From positions 112,101 through 176,100 of the forward strand of contig CAMLMV010000009.1 of NCBI GenBank assembly GCA_946481275.1: a stretch of DNA of 64,000 nucleotides, read 5' to 3'. How positions within the stretch are numbered: the stretch's first letter is position 1; each line of letters opens with the position of its first letter. Positions 1-8,048 of this stretch are shown piece after piece. Made by a program: the position numbers and the translations under genes. Below the pieces are notes generated by a model, which was not told the origin of the DNA, ran no database searches, and worked only from the letters and a program-made list of their open reading frames with translations. Source of the stretch: an uncultured Massilia sp. (lineage in GTDB: Bacteria; Pseudomonadota; Gammaproteobacteria; Burkholderiales; Burkholderiaceae).

Positions 1-1077
1 ACTGCGGTTGTATTTAGTGATAGCAAAAAAGTTAGCGTTTGCTACCCAATACTCCGTCGGGTCGGCCCCATTTTGTAAATCGACGAGGCCGTACAGGCGG
101 CCATCCGGCAGGGCGGTGCGCGTGGCGACGCCGGCGCCGTCCAGCTCGGCCGGCTGGTAGCGCGCTTCCAGGCCGCCCAGCAGCCCTTGCCAGGCAAGGC
201 TGGGTGCCACGTCGGCCGGGAACACGGCCGGTCCCGTGTTGTTGCGATCCCAGCCGTGCTGGACGAGGAAGTTGGCCACGCTGCCGATCGCATCCGCGGC
301 CGAGCCGCGCAGGTCGACGATGCCGTCGCCATCGAAGTCCACGCCATATTTCAGGATATTGCCCGGCATGAACTGTGGCATGCCGACGGCGCCCGCGAAC
401 GAGCCCAGCAGCGAGAACGGGTCGATGTTTTCCTTGCGCGCGAGCAGCAGCGTGTGTTCCAGCTCGCCGCGGAAGAACGCCATCCGGTCGGCGCGGTTCG
501 GCGCTTCCGGGTAGGCGAAGGCGAGGGTGGTGAGCACGTCGACGACGCGGAAACGGCCCGTGTCGCGGCCATAGATCGTTTCCACGCCCAGGATGCCGAC
601 GATGATCTCGGCCGGCACGCCGTAGGTCGCCTCGGCGCGCGCGAGGAGGTCGGCGTTCTCGTTCCAGAAGCGCACGCCGGCGTTGATGCGGATCGGCTCG
701 ATGAAGCGGTCGCTGTAGGCTTGCCAGTTCTTCGGCTTGCCGGGCGGCGCCGGTTTGACCAGTTGGACGGCGGAATCGATGAAGCGTGCCCGTTTGATCA
801 CATCCTCGATCTGCGCGCGCTCGAACCCGTTGCGGGCGACGATGTCGTCCTCGAAATCGCGCACGGCCTGCCAGTCGCTGAAATTGACGGCCTCGCCGTC
901 GTAGTCGATCGTGGGACGGGCGGGAGCGGCGGGTTTCGCCTTCTTGCCGGATTTTTTCGTCGCCTTAGCGGACTTGGCCGTGGGTTTGGCGTGGTGGAGC
1001 GAGGATGCGGCGGCCGCATCCGCCACCGGCCCGGCGCCGACGGCCAGGGCAAGCAGCAGGGAAACGAAGGATTTCAT
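1..1077 (-). CDS. mltB: Lytic murein transglycosylase B (partial, C-terminus cut by window edge)
   Basis: The minus-strand reading frame runs from an ATG at 1077 off the left edge of the window, giving about 359 residues. It starts with a signal-peptide-like hydrophobic stretch (MKSFVSLLLALAVG), followed by an Ala/Lys-rich linker and a soluble-lytic-transglycosylase fold. The MltB-type catalytic glutamate is seen in GILGVETIYGRDTGRF, and the family motif GAVGMPQFMPGN follows. MltB cleaves the MurNAc-GlcNAc bond of peptidoglycan to form 1,6-anhydro ends in the periplasm. Its ATG overlaps the stop codon of the upstream transglutaminase gene by 4 bases, so it is probably the last gene of the moxR-DUF58-tgpA-mltB operon. 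No lipobox cysteine is visible, so the form is probably soluble or periplasmic. The end of the protein cannot be judged. Confidence 0.9.
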   Translation of the reverse strand, partial: MKSFVSLLLALAVGAGPVADAAAASSLHHAKPTAKSAKATKKSGKKAKPAAPARPTIDYDGEAVNFSDWQAVRDFEDDIVARNGFERAQIEDVIKRARFIDSAVQLVKPAPPGKPKNWQAYSDRFIEPIRINAGVRFWNENADLLARAEATYGVPAEIIVGILGVETIYGRDTGRFRVVDVLTTLAFAYPEAPNRADRMAFFRGELEHTLLLARKENIDPFSLLGSFAGAVGMPQFMPGNILKYGVDFDGDGIVDLRGSAADAIGSVANFLVQHGWDRNNTGPAVFPADVAPSLAWQGLLGGLEARYQPAELDGAGVATRTALPDGRLYGLVDLQNGADPTEYWVANANFFAITKYNRS

Positions 1078-3053
1078 CGAACTCGGGACAGCAAATCTCT
1101 CAGAATTGGAACGAGGCCGGTGCCCGGACTCTGCGGTCCGTAGCGGTAGGCGCTGTAGCGGCGCAGGAATTCCGTTGCGGCCGCGCCAGTCTCGGGAGCC
1201 AGGCCGGCAGCGGCGAGACGCTGCGCATACGCGGTCGGCCCTTCGTCCGGCGCACGCGGCAGGCCAAGCTGGCCGAGGCGCTGGCACAGGACCGAGTATA
1301 GCGCATCGACGGGGTCGGCTTTTCGCCGGTGCGAGAATTTTTTTACCAGGAACAACAGGGCGCAGAGCATGGCGACCAACGCCAGGCTTTGCCAATGGGA
1401 CAATCCTTCTTGCAAGCGTTGTACGAGATGCTGCTGGCGTTGCGGCGTGTAGTTCAGTACCCACTGGTTCCAGCCGTTGTTGACGGCGCCGATGGCATAG
1501 CGGACGCGGCCCAGCAGGGAGTCCGGATCGGGCTGCAGCAGCCGGCCCAGGCCTTCGAAGCCGAACGGCGCCGGCGGCGGCAGCGCGCTCGCCAGGCTGC
1601 GCTGCACGCGGTCCGGCGCCACGGCGGCCGTCGGGTCGACGCGCACCCAGCCGCGCCGCGGCAGCCAGACCTCGGCCCACGCATGCGCATCCGACTGGCG
1701 CACGGCGAGGTAGCCGTCGATCGGATTCATGTCCCCGCCCTGGTAGCCTGTGACGACGCGCGCCGGCACGCCGGCCGAGCGCATCAGGAACACGAAGGCG
1801 CCCGCGTAGTGCTCGCAAAAGCCGGCGCGCGTGCCGTACAGGAAGTCGTCGATCGAATCCCGGCCCGGCAGCAGCGGCGGCTGCAGCGTGTAGACGAAGC
1901 CGCCTTCGGCAAACAGGCGCAGCACGGCCGTCACGCGGCGCGCCGGATCCAGTTCGGACGCCAGCGCCTGGCCCATCGCACGTGTCCGCGGATTCAGGCC
2001 GTAGGGCAGCATCAGCCATTGCCCGTCGACGGGCGACGCGTCCGGCTGCAGGCTGTAGTGTACGAAGGAGATGAGGTCGTAGCGCACGCGCTCGGCGATC
2101 GGGTCGAGCGACTGGAACTCCAGCTCGCCGGACAGCGTCACGCCGTGTCCGGGCACCTCGGGGATGGCGCGCGGCATCTCGAGCGCGAACAGCCAGCGCG
2201 TGTTCGACGGTTCCAGCGTGACCTGGTAGCCGACCGGTGTGCCGCCCACGGACAGGGCCAGCGGCTGCGGGCGCGTGTGGCGCGATGGCCGCACCCGGGT
2301 CCAGGTGCGGCCGTCGTAGCTGCCCAGCACGGGGCCGCGCCAGTACAGCTCGCGCTGCGCGGGCACGGGGCCATCGAATTTGACGCGGAACGCGACCTCT
2401 TCCGATTGCGCCAGGTTCGACATCTGGCCGGGTGCCATCGTGTCGGACAGGCCGCTCTTCGCGCTGTGCGACGGGTCCGGCATGCCCCACAGCGGCCCTT
2501 CGATGCGCGGGAACAGGACGAACGCGGCGCCCGCCAGCGGCAGCGCCAGCCCGAGCAGTTTCGCACCCATCCACAGGCGCGTACGCAACGGGGGCACGAC
2601 GCCCGTCAGCTGGAACGACAACTGCGTGGCCAGCAGCGCCACGAGGGAGGCCAGCATCAGCAGCGCCGTCGGGATCGTCTGCGAATAAAAGAAATTGGTG
2701 AGTACGAGGAAATAGCACAGGAACACGACGACGAACAGGTCGCGCCGCGCATGCATCTCGAGCATCTTGAAGGCGACGAGAAGGACGAGCATGGCGACGC
2801 CCGCATCGCGTCCCAGCAGGGTGTGATAACTCTGCAGCACGCCGAACATGGCCGCAGCCGCGATGGGCACGAGGATGACATTGGGAGGCATGCGCCGGCC
2901 CAGCAGCGTGATGGCGGCGCGCCAGGCCAGCGTGGCCCCGCACAGCAGGCTCACCCACAGGGGCAGGTGGGCCGCGTGCGGCGCCAGCACGAGCAGGCTG
3001 CTGGCGATCAGCAGCAGCGTGTCCTGCTTGTCCCGTGACAGGGGTGTCTTCAC
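1074..3053 (-). CDS. TgpA-like membrane transglutaminase (DUF3488 plus transglutaminase-like)
   Basis: This is a 659-residue membrane protein. The N-terminal ~190 residues hold several hydrophobic helices (DUF3488/TgpA N-terminal type). A periplasmic transglutaminase-like papain fold follows, and a last transmembrane helix lies near residues 560-580. The catalytic triad is visible: Cys in GFCEHYAGAF (~411), His in DAHAWAEVW (~458) and Asp in RVDPTAAV (~473). The Pseudomonas aeruginosa homologue TgpA is essential and envelope-associated; its substrate is unknown. It lies downstream of a DUF58 gene and a moxR gene and overlaps both neighbours by 4 bases, which is the usual MoxR-DUF58-TgpA arrangement. 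The family call is secure; the physiological role is inferred. Confidence 0.9.
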   Translation of the reverse strand: MKTPLSRDKQDTLLLIASSLLVLAPHAAHLPLWVSLLCGATLAWRAAITLLGRRMPPNVILVPIAAAAMFGVLQSYHTLLGRDAGVAMLVLLVAFKMLEMHARRDLFVVVFLCYFLVLTNFFYSQTIPTALLMLASLVALLATQLSFQLTGVVPPLRTRLWMGAKLLGLALPLAGAAFVLFPRIEGPLWGMPDPSHSAKSGLSDTMAPGQMSNLAQSEEVAFRVKFDGPVPAQRELYWRGPVLGSYDGRTWTRVRPSRHTRPQPLALSVGGTPVGYQVTLEPSNTRWLFALEMPRAIPEVPGHGVTLSGELEFQSLDPIAERVRYDLISFVHYSLQPDASPVDGQWLMLPYGLNPRTRAMGQALASELDPARRVTAVLRLFAEGGFVYTLQPPLLPGRDSIDDFLYGTRAGFCEHYAGAFVFLMRSAGVPARVVTGYQGGDMNPIDGYLAVRQSDAHAWAEVWLPRRGWVRVDPTAAVAPDRVQRSLASALPPPAPFGFEGLGRLLQPDPDSLLGRVRYAIGAVNNGWNQWVLNYTPQRQQHLVQRLQEGLSHWQSLALVAMLCALLFLVKKFSHRRKADPVDALYSVLCQRLGQLGLPRAPDEGPTAYAQRLAAAGLAPETGAAATEFLRRYSAYRYGPQSPGTGLVPILRDLLSRVR

Positions 3054-4081
3054 GCCGGTTCCTCCGGCAAGCCGTACAACGCCAGCGCGCGCAGGCAGGC
3101 CGCCTGGTGCGCGGGGCCGAGGGCCGCGTCGTAGCGGATGCGGCCGAGGATAAAGCCGTAGGGCAGGGCGCGCTGCTCCGCTTCCAATACCCAGCGGACC
3201 ATGCGCGCGAGGCGCAGCTCCACGTCGAGCCGCGGCGGCAGCGCGTCGAAGTCGAGGACCAGCTCGTCCACCGTGCCGCCCTCGAAATGCTTGGTGACGA
3301 GCTGGCCGCCCAGTTCCGGATCGAGGCGCGCGATCTGGCGCCAGGCGAGGTGGCGCAGCGGGTCGCCGGGCTGGTAGCTGCGCACCCCGCCGAAGTTTTC
3401 GTAATCATCGGCGCTGACGGTGCTGCCCACGCCGTCCGGGCTGGGACGGCCCAGCATCGGCAGCGGCGGCGCCTCCTGCTCGGGGAACGGGTAGACGAGG
3501 GCGCGGCTGTCCGGCTGCCACCAGCTCCACGCGCGGAACAGGCCGAGCGGGAAGTGCGTGGACAGGCGCACGCGGGGTGGGCGCATCCAGCCGCGCGCGC
3601 TGGTTGCCGTGCGCAGCACGAGCGTCGTGCTGCCACCGGCCGGCACGTCGATGGCCTGCCTCGGCTCGGGCACGTGCTCGAAATCGATCCAGACGGCGTA
3701 GCGCGCGAGTCGCGTCGGGTTCTCGACGCGGAGTTCGAACGGCGCGTCCTCGCCGGCATACACGTCGGGCGCGCGGCCGGGGCTGAGCACGAGGCCGGCC
3801 AGGTTGCGCGTCGTCTGCACCATGTCGACGAGGGCGCAGGCGCCGGCGAGGAACGTGAGGCCGAAGCCGAGGCCCAGGTTGTAGTTGATCGAGCCGATCA
3901 GGAGGACGAGCAGCAGCACGCAAAAGCCGAGACCGGCACGCGTGGGCAGGATGTAGACGCGCCTCTGGTTCAGCAGCACGCTGCCCTTGTCGCGGGCCGT
4001 CGCGCGCGTACGCCAGTTGGCGCGCTTGCGATCCAGCCAGCCGCCGGGCCGTGCCATCGCTTGATCGGCTGTTCCGGCCAT
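3050..4081 (-). CDS. DUF58 domain-containing protein
   Basis: The protein has 343 residues from the ATG at 4081, chosen because it overlaps the moxR stop codon by one base; the frame stays open further upstream, but that part reads as antisense to moxR. Two adjacent hydrophobic segments (around LPTRAGLGFCVLLLVLLIG and the following 25 residues) anchor it to the membrane. The DUF58 signature is present as GVRSYQPGDPLRHLAWR. DUF58 proteins are vWA-like partners of MoxR AAA+ ATPases, and in this operon it probably links the ATPase to the transglutaminase encoded next. The exact biochemical role of DUF58 is not established. The 3' end overlaps the transglutaminase gene by 4 bases. Confidence 0.88.
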   Translation of the reverse strand: MAGTADQAMARPGGWLDRKRANWRTRATARDKGSVLLNQRRVYILPTRAGLGFCVLLLVLLIGSINYNLGLGFGLTFLAGACALVDMVQTTRNLAGLVLSPGRAPDVYAGEDAPFELRVENPTRLARYAVWIDFEHVPEPRQAIDVPAGGSTTLVLRTATSARGWMRPPRVRLSTHFPLGLFRAWSWWQPDSRALVYPFPEQEAPPLPMLGRPSPDGVGSTVSADDYENFGGVRSYQPGDPLRHLAWRQIARLDPELGGQLVTKHFEGGTVDELVLDFDALPPRLDVELRLARMVRWVLEAEQRALPYGFILGRIRYDAALGPAHQAACLRALALYGLPEEPA

Positions 4082-5001
4082 CAGACCGGGACCGATTTCT
4101 GCAGCTGCAGCACGAGGTCGCGGCTGGCCATCGCCACGCCCTGCGCGGACCGCAGCGGCCGCAACCGGTGCGCACACACGGGCACGAGCAGGGCCTGGAT
4201 GTCTTCCGGGATGACGTGGTCGCGGCCTTCCAGCGCGGCCCATGCGCGTGCGGCCTGCAGCAGCGCCAGCGTGGCGCGCGGCGACAGCCCTTCCGCGAAC
4301 AGTTTTCCGGAGCGCGACGCGTGCGCCAGGGCCTGCAGGTAATCGATGAGTTTCTCGGACGCGTGGATCGCGCGCAGCGCGCGCTGGGCGTCCAGCAATT
4401 CTTCCGGCCGCATCACGGGGGCGATGGTCTTGAGCATCGCGCGCCGGTCCTCGCCCATCAGCAGGGCGCGCTCGGCGGCGGCGTCCGGGTAGCCGAGCGA
4501 CAGGCACATCAGGAAGCGGTCGAGCTGGGATTCCGGCAGCGGGAACGTGCCGACCTGGTGCGCGGGGTTCTGTGTCGCGATGACGAAGAAGGGCTCCGGC
4601 AGCGCGCGGGTGACGCCGTCGGCCGTGACCTGCCGCTCTTCCATCGCTTCCAGCAGGCCCGACTGCGTCTTGGGCGTGGCGCGGTTGATCTCGTCCGCGA
4701 GCAGCACCTGGGTGAAGATCGGGCCGGGGTGGAAAACGAAGCCGTTCTTTTCGCGCTCGTAGACGGAGATGCCGGCAACGTCGGCGGGCAGCAGGTCGCT
4801 CGTGAACTGGACGCGGTTGAACTTCAGGCCCAGCGCCAGCGCGAGCGCGTGGGCGAGGGTCGTCTTGCCGACGCCCGGCACGTCGTCGATGAGCAGGTGG
4901 CCGCCGGCCAGCAGGCAGGTGAGCGCGAGGCGGACCTGCTGGTCCTTGCCGACCACGATCTGGCTGACCTGGCGGGCGGCGGCGTGCAATTTATTGAACA
5001 T
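4081..5001 (-). CDS. MoxR family AAA+ ATPase
   Basis: This is a 306-residue AAA_3-type ATPase. Walker A is DDVPGVGKTTLAHAL, Walker B is VLLADEINRATPKTQ, and the sensor region is FFVIATQNPAHQVGTFPLPE. The following ESQLDRFLM contains the arginine typical of MoxR proteins. MoxR ATPases act as chaperones that help mature or activate protein complexes, usually with vWA or DUF58 partners encoded beside them. The gene starts the minus-strand operon moxR-DUF58-tgpA-mltB and is divergent from the deacetylase-like gene at 5156, with about 150 bp between them. Confidence 0.93.
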   Translation of the reverse strand: MFNKLHAAARQVSQIVVGKDQQVRLALTCLLAGGHLLIDDVPGVGKTTLAHALALALGLKFNRVQFTSDLLPADVAGISVYEREKNGFVFHPGPIFTQVLLADEINRATPKTQSGLLEAMEERQVTADGVTRALPEPFFVIATQNPAHQVGTFPLPESQLDRFLMCLSLGYPDAAAERALLMGEDRRAMLKTIAPVMRPEELLDAQRALRAIHASEKLIDYLQALAHASRSGKLFAEGLSPRATLALLQAARAWAALEGRDHVIPEDIQALLVPVCAHRLRPLRSAQGVAMASRDLVLQLQKSVPV

Positions 5002-5155
5002 GGATGGCTTCCGGTGGTCGTTCAGGGGCGGCGGGGTGCGCAGGCGTGGTAGATTAACGTTGTTAGCAATCTTGATATGCCTGCGGTGGCCTTTCCCGTC
5101 GATTCTATGCGAGAACGGAGGGACTTGCGGTATCGATGAGCATCAACCAGGAATC

Positions 5156-6088
5156 ATGAGTACAGCCATTTACAGCCACCCGGACTGCGCCCTGCACGAG
5201 ATGGGCAGCTGGCATCCCGAAACCCCCGAACGCCTGCGTGCGATCGAGGACCAGTTGATCCTCGCGCGCCTGGACGGCCTCGTCGAGCAGGTGAGCGCGC
5301 CGCTGGCCGACGAAGCCGACATCCTGCGCAACCACACGCAGGGGGCGCTCGATCTCGTGCGCGGGAACCTGCCGCGGGCCCCCGGCGAACACTATCCGCT
5401 CGACGGTGACACCCTGCTGTGCAAGGACAGCTACCGCGCCGCCCTGCGCGCGGCCGGCGCCGCCGTGGCCGCCACGGACGCCGTCGTCGCCGGCACCGTC
5501 GACAATGCGTTCTGCGCCGTCCGCCCGCCGGGCCACCACGCGCGGCCGACGGAGCCCATGGGCTTCTGCCTCTTCAACAACGTGGCCATCGCCGCGCGCC
5601 GCGCGCTCGACGTGCACGGCCTGGAGCGCGTCGCCATCGTCGACTTCGACGTCCACCACGGCAACGGCACGGCGGAGTCGTTCAAGGGCGATCCGCGCGT
5701 GCTGATGGCCAGCTTTTTCCAGCATCCGTTCTATCCGTACACGGAACCGGAACCGATCACGCCGACCTGCGTCAACGTGCCGGTCCCCGCGTACTCGGGC
5801 GGCGACGTCGTGCGCAAGCTCGTCGCCGAACAATGGCTGCCCGCGCTGCACGCGTTCCGCCCGCAGATGATCTTCATCTCGGCCGGCTTCGACGCCCACA
5901 AGGAAGACGACATGGGCGGCATGGCCCTCGTCGAGGCGGATTACGCGTGGATCACGCACCAGGTCGCCGACATCGCGCGGCGGTACGCGGGCGGACGCAT
6001 CGTCAGCTGCCTGGAGGGCGGCTACGCACTGTCGGCGTTGGGACGCAGCGTCGTGGCCCACGTCAAAGCCCTCGCGGAACTCGACTGA
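5156..6088 (+). CDS. Histone deacetylase family protein (class II-like amidohydrolase)
   Basis: The protein has 310 residues, starting at MSTAIYSHPDC. The frame is open upstream, but the family N-terminus and an initiator ATG fall at 5156. Zinc-site and catalytic motifs of the arginase/deacetylase fold are present: RPPGHHA, DFDVHHGNGT, and SAGFDAH followed by a glycine-rich EGGY loop. Bacterial members (HdaH, AcuC, acetylpolyamine amidohydrolase types) remove acyl groups from lysine, acetoin-related proteins or polyamines. Sequence alone does not separate these here. The lack of acetoin or polyamine genes nearby gives no hint of the substrate. It is predicted cytoplasmic. Confidence 0.92.
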   Translation: MSTAIYSHPDCALHEMGSWHPETPERLRAIEDQLILARLDGLVEQVSAPLADEADILRNHTQGALDLVRGNLPRAPGEHYPLDGDTLLCKDSYRAALRAAGAAVAATDAVVAGTVDNAFCAVRPPGHHARPTEPMGFCLFNNVAIAARRALDVHGLERVAIVDFDVHHGNGTAESFKGDPRVLMASFFQHPFYPYTEPEPITPTCVNVPVPAYSGGDVVRKLVAEQWLPALHAFRPQMIFISAGFDAHKEDDMGGMALVEADYAWITHQVADIARRYAGGRIVSCLEGGYALSALGRSVVAHVKALAELD

Positions 6089-6133
6089 AACGCCGGACTC
6101 TAACCTTCACGATATGGATGAGTGGAGGTCTCG

Positions 6134-7009
6134 ATGAAACCGCTGCGGTTCTTGTTGATGCTGTGTCTGCTCGCTTTTTCCGCGCTGGCATCAGCCGCCA
6201 ATTACACGTTATGGATCCACGGCCGCACAGGCGGCGCCACGATCGGCGACTATGCCGACTTTTCCTACTGGGGCCCGGCGTCGATGGACGCCGGCGTCAA
6301 CAAGAAGGCCGTCAACTGGGACGGCCGCAGCAGCATCGCGTCGCAGAGCGGCACCATCCGCAACGCCCTCGACTGCTTCTGCACGGGGAACAACTGGTGC
6401 TACATCGCCACGCACAGCGCCGGCGACCTGCTCATCGGCTACACGCTCGCCAACTACGGCGGTTCCGCTCGTGTGAAGAAGAACGCGCAGCCGAATGCGG
6501 CGGGCGTGTGCGGCAACAGCGACGGGTCGTCGCAAACCGGCTGGAACATCAAGTGGGTCGCCTCGGCCGCGGGTTCCGGCGGCGGCTCTGAACTCGCGGA
6601 CATCGGCGCCTGGACGACGTCGGAGCCACTCGTGCAGGACTTGCGCGTGAGGACGGCGCGCGCCATGTACAACCACAACGACACGCGCGGCATCTGGTTC
6701 TGGATGTACGCCGGCGCCGACGGCGGCCTGACGTCGGCCTTCCTGCCGGGCCAGGACGACGGGGTCCAGGCCTACCACAGCGCGGGCGCCGTAGCCGGCT
6801 CGTCGGGCGGATCCTATTGCAACCCGCAGGACTGGTTCTGCGATGTGCTGACCCTGGGATCCGTCCCGGCCGAGGGCGGCCATGCCAAGTGGGCCAACCA
6901 CTGGGTCGCCTTCCGCGACGACGGCGAGAACTACAACCACCGCACGGACGGTCATTGGGGCGGCATCGTCGCCGTGATGCGGGCGGCGGTCGCGGTGAAT
7001 GCGCGCTAA
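6134..7009 (+). CDS. Secreted alpha/beta-hydrolase-like protein, paralogue 1
   Basis: The protein has 291 residues from the ATG at 6134, which has a GGAGG ribosome site six bases upstream; a GTG at 6122 is a less likely start. A signal peptide ends near ALASA/ANY. The mature part begins with a strand ending in HGR (LWIHGRTGG, oxyanion-loop-like). It has a nucleophile-elbow-like IATHSAGD (Ser95), an acidic GQDD, and a late His in NYNHRTDGHWGG. A cysteine cluster (CFCTGNNWC) suggests disulfides. This looks like a secreted serine hydrolase (lipase/esterase-like fold), but I do not recognise a named family. It forms a tandem pair with the next gene, which has exactly the same length and very similar sequence throughout. 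Confidence 0.75.
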   Translation: MKPLRFLLMLCLLAFSALASAANYTLWIHGRTGGATIGDYADFSYWGPASMDAGVNKKAVNWDGRSSIASQSGTIRNALDCFCTGNNWCYIATHSAGDLLIGYTLANYGGSARVKKNAQPNAAGVCGNSDGSSQTGWNIKWVASAAGSGGGSELADIGAWTTSEPLVQDLRVRTARAMYNHNDTRGIWFWMYAGADGGLTSAFLPGQDDGVQAYHSAGAVAGSSGGSYCNPQDWFCDVLTLGSVPAEGGHAKWANHWVAFRDDGENYNHRTDGHWGGIVAVMRAAVAVNAR

Positions 7010-7032
7010 GTGCGCGCTAAGTGCGCGCTGAA
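7000..7032 (+). repeat. 11-bp tandem repeat across the stop codon of paralogue 1
   Basis: Three consecutive copies of an 11-bp unit (TGCGCGCTAAG, the last ending TGAA) cover the final codons and the TAA stop of the first hydrolase-like gene. The repeat provides stop codons in successive copies. It may be a slippage product. Confidence 0.8.
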
Positions 7033-7041
7033 CATGGACAT

Positions 7042-7063
7042 GCGAGCCACCACGCTGGCTCGC
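7042..7063 (+). terminator. Stem-loop between the two hydrolase paralogues
   Basis: A perfect 8-bp stem (GCGAGCCA/TGGCTCGC) encloses a 6-nt loop. No U-run follows, so it is at best a weak or factor-assisted terminator for paralogue 1. Confidence 0.4.
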
Positions 7064-7070
7064 GCGGCAA

Positions 7071-7099
7071 TTGACATACATACAGACCCTCTCTACAGT
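7071..7099 (+). promoter_or_regulatory. Sigma-70-type promoter of paralogue 2
   Basis: A consensus -35 hexamer TTGACA (7071-7076) and a -10 hexamer TACAGT (7094-7099) are separated by exactly 17 bp. They lie about 75 bp upstream of the start at 7173. The second copy therefore seems to have its own promoter. Confidence 0.65.
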
Positions 7100-7172
7100 C
7101 GACTCGGCCGTAAGCTCAGCGGCAACCAGCGTACGGCGCACCATCCAACGACGACTACAAGGAGGAGTGGAG

Positions 7173-8048
7173 ATGACATCGATGCGCTGGCTGACGGCGC
7201 TGTGCCTGCTCATGATTACGGGACTGGCATCGGCGACGAATTACACGCTGTGGATCAACGGCCGCACGGGCGGCGGCACGATCGGCGACTACAACAGCTT
7301 CACGTACTGGGGCCCGTCGTCGACGGCGGCGGGCGTCAACAAGAAGGCCGTCAACTGGGACGGCTACAACAGCATCGCATCGCAGAGCTACCACATCCGC
7401 GACGCCCTCGACTGCTTCTGCACGGGCAGCAACTGGTGCTACATCGCGACCCACAGCGCGGGCGACCTCATGATGGGCTACACGCTCGCGAACTACGGCG
7501 GTTCATCGCGCATGAAGAAGAATGCGGCCCCGAATTCGTCGGGCGTGTGCGGCAACAGCGACGGTACCTCGCAGACCGGCTGGAACATCAAATGGGTGCG
7601 CGCCGCGTCCGGCGCGGGCGGCGGTTCCGAACTGGCCGACTACGGCTCGTGGGCCGTTTCCGACCCGCTCACGCAGGATCTCAAGACGACGACGGCGCGC
7701 GCCATGTACAACCACAACACGACGCGCGGCATCTGGTTCTACATGTACGCGGGCGCCAAGGGCACCGCGTATTCCGGCATACTGCCCGGCCAGGACGACG
7801 AGGCCGTCGCCTACCACAGCTCCGGTGGCGTGGCCGGCAGCTCCGGCGGATCGTACTGCAACCCCAGCGACTGGCTGTGCAACGACCTCGCGCTCGGCAC
7901 GGCCGCGAACGAGGGCGGCAGTGCGAAGTGGAGCTACCATTCCGTTTCATTCCGCGACGACAGCGAAACCTACAACCATTACACGAGCGGTAACTGGCAG
8001 GGCATCGTGTCGGTCGTACGCAATGCGATGGTGAACAGTGCCCTCTAG
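7173..8048 (+). CDS. Secreted alpha/beta-hydrolase-like protein, paralogue 2
   Basis: The protein has 291 residues from the ATG at 7173, behind a strong AAGGAGG ribosome site; the frame is open upstream but lacks a signal peptide there. The signal peptide ends near GLASA/TNY. It matches paralogue 1 almost residue for residue in the key blocks: LWINGRTGG (His of the first motif changed to Asn), IATHSAGD, AMYNHNTTRG, ILPGQDDE, GSSGGSYCNP and the late His in ETYNHYTSG. The change of HGR to NGR in the oxyanion-like loop is a notable difference between the copies. The function is unknown beyond hydrolase-like. The stop codon overlaps the start of the next gene by 11 bases. Confidence 0.75.
   Translation: MTSMRWLTALCLLMITGLASATNYTLWINGRTGGGTIGDYNSFTYWGPSSTAAGVNKKAVNWDGYNSIASQSYHIRDALDCFCTGSNWCYIATHSAGDLMMGYTLANYGGSSRMKKNAAPNSSGVCGNSDGTSQTGWNIKWVRAASGAGGGSELADYGSWAVSDPLTQDLKTTTARAMYNHNTTRGIWFYMYAGAKGTAYSGILPGQDDEAVAYHSSGGVAGSSGGSYCNPSDWLCNDLALGTAANEGGSAKWSYHSVSFRDDSETYNHYTSGNWQGIVSVVRNAMVNSAL

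Noticed and set aside
7000..7032. Operator or CRISPR-like repeat
   Set aside because: It is only three copies of 11 bp across a stop codon, best explained by slippage.
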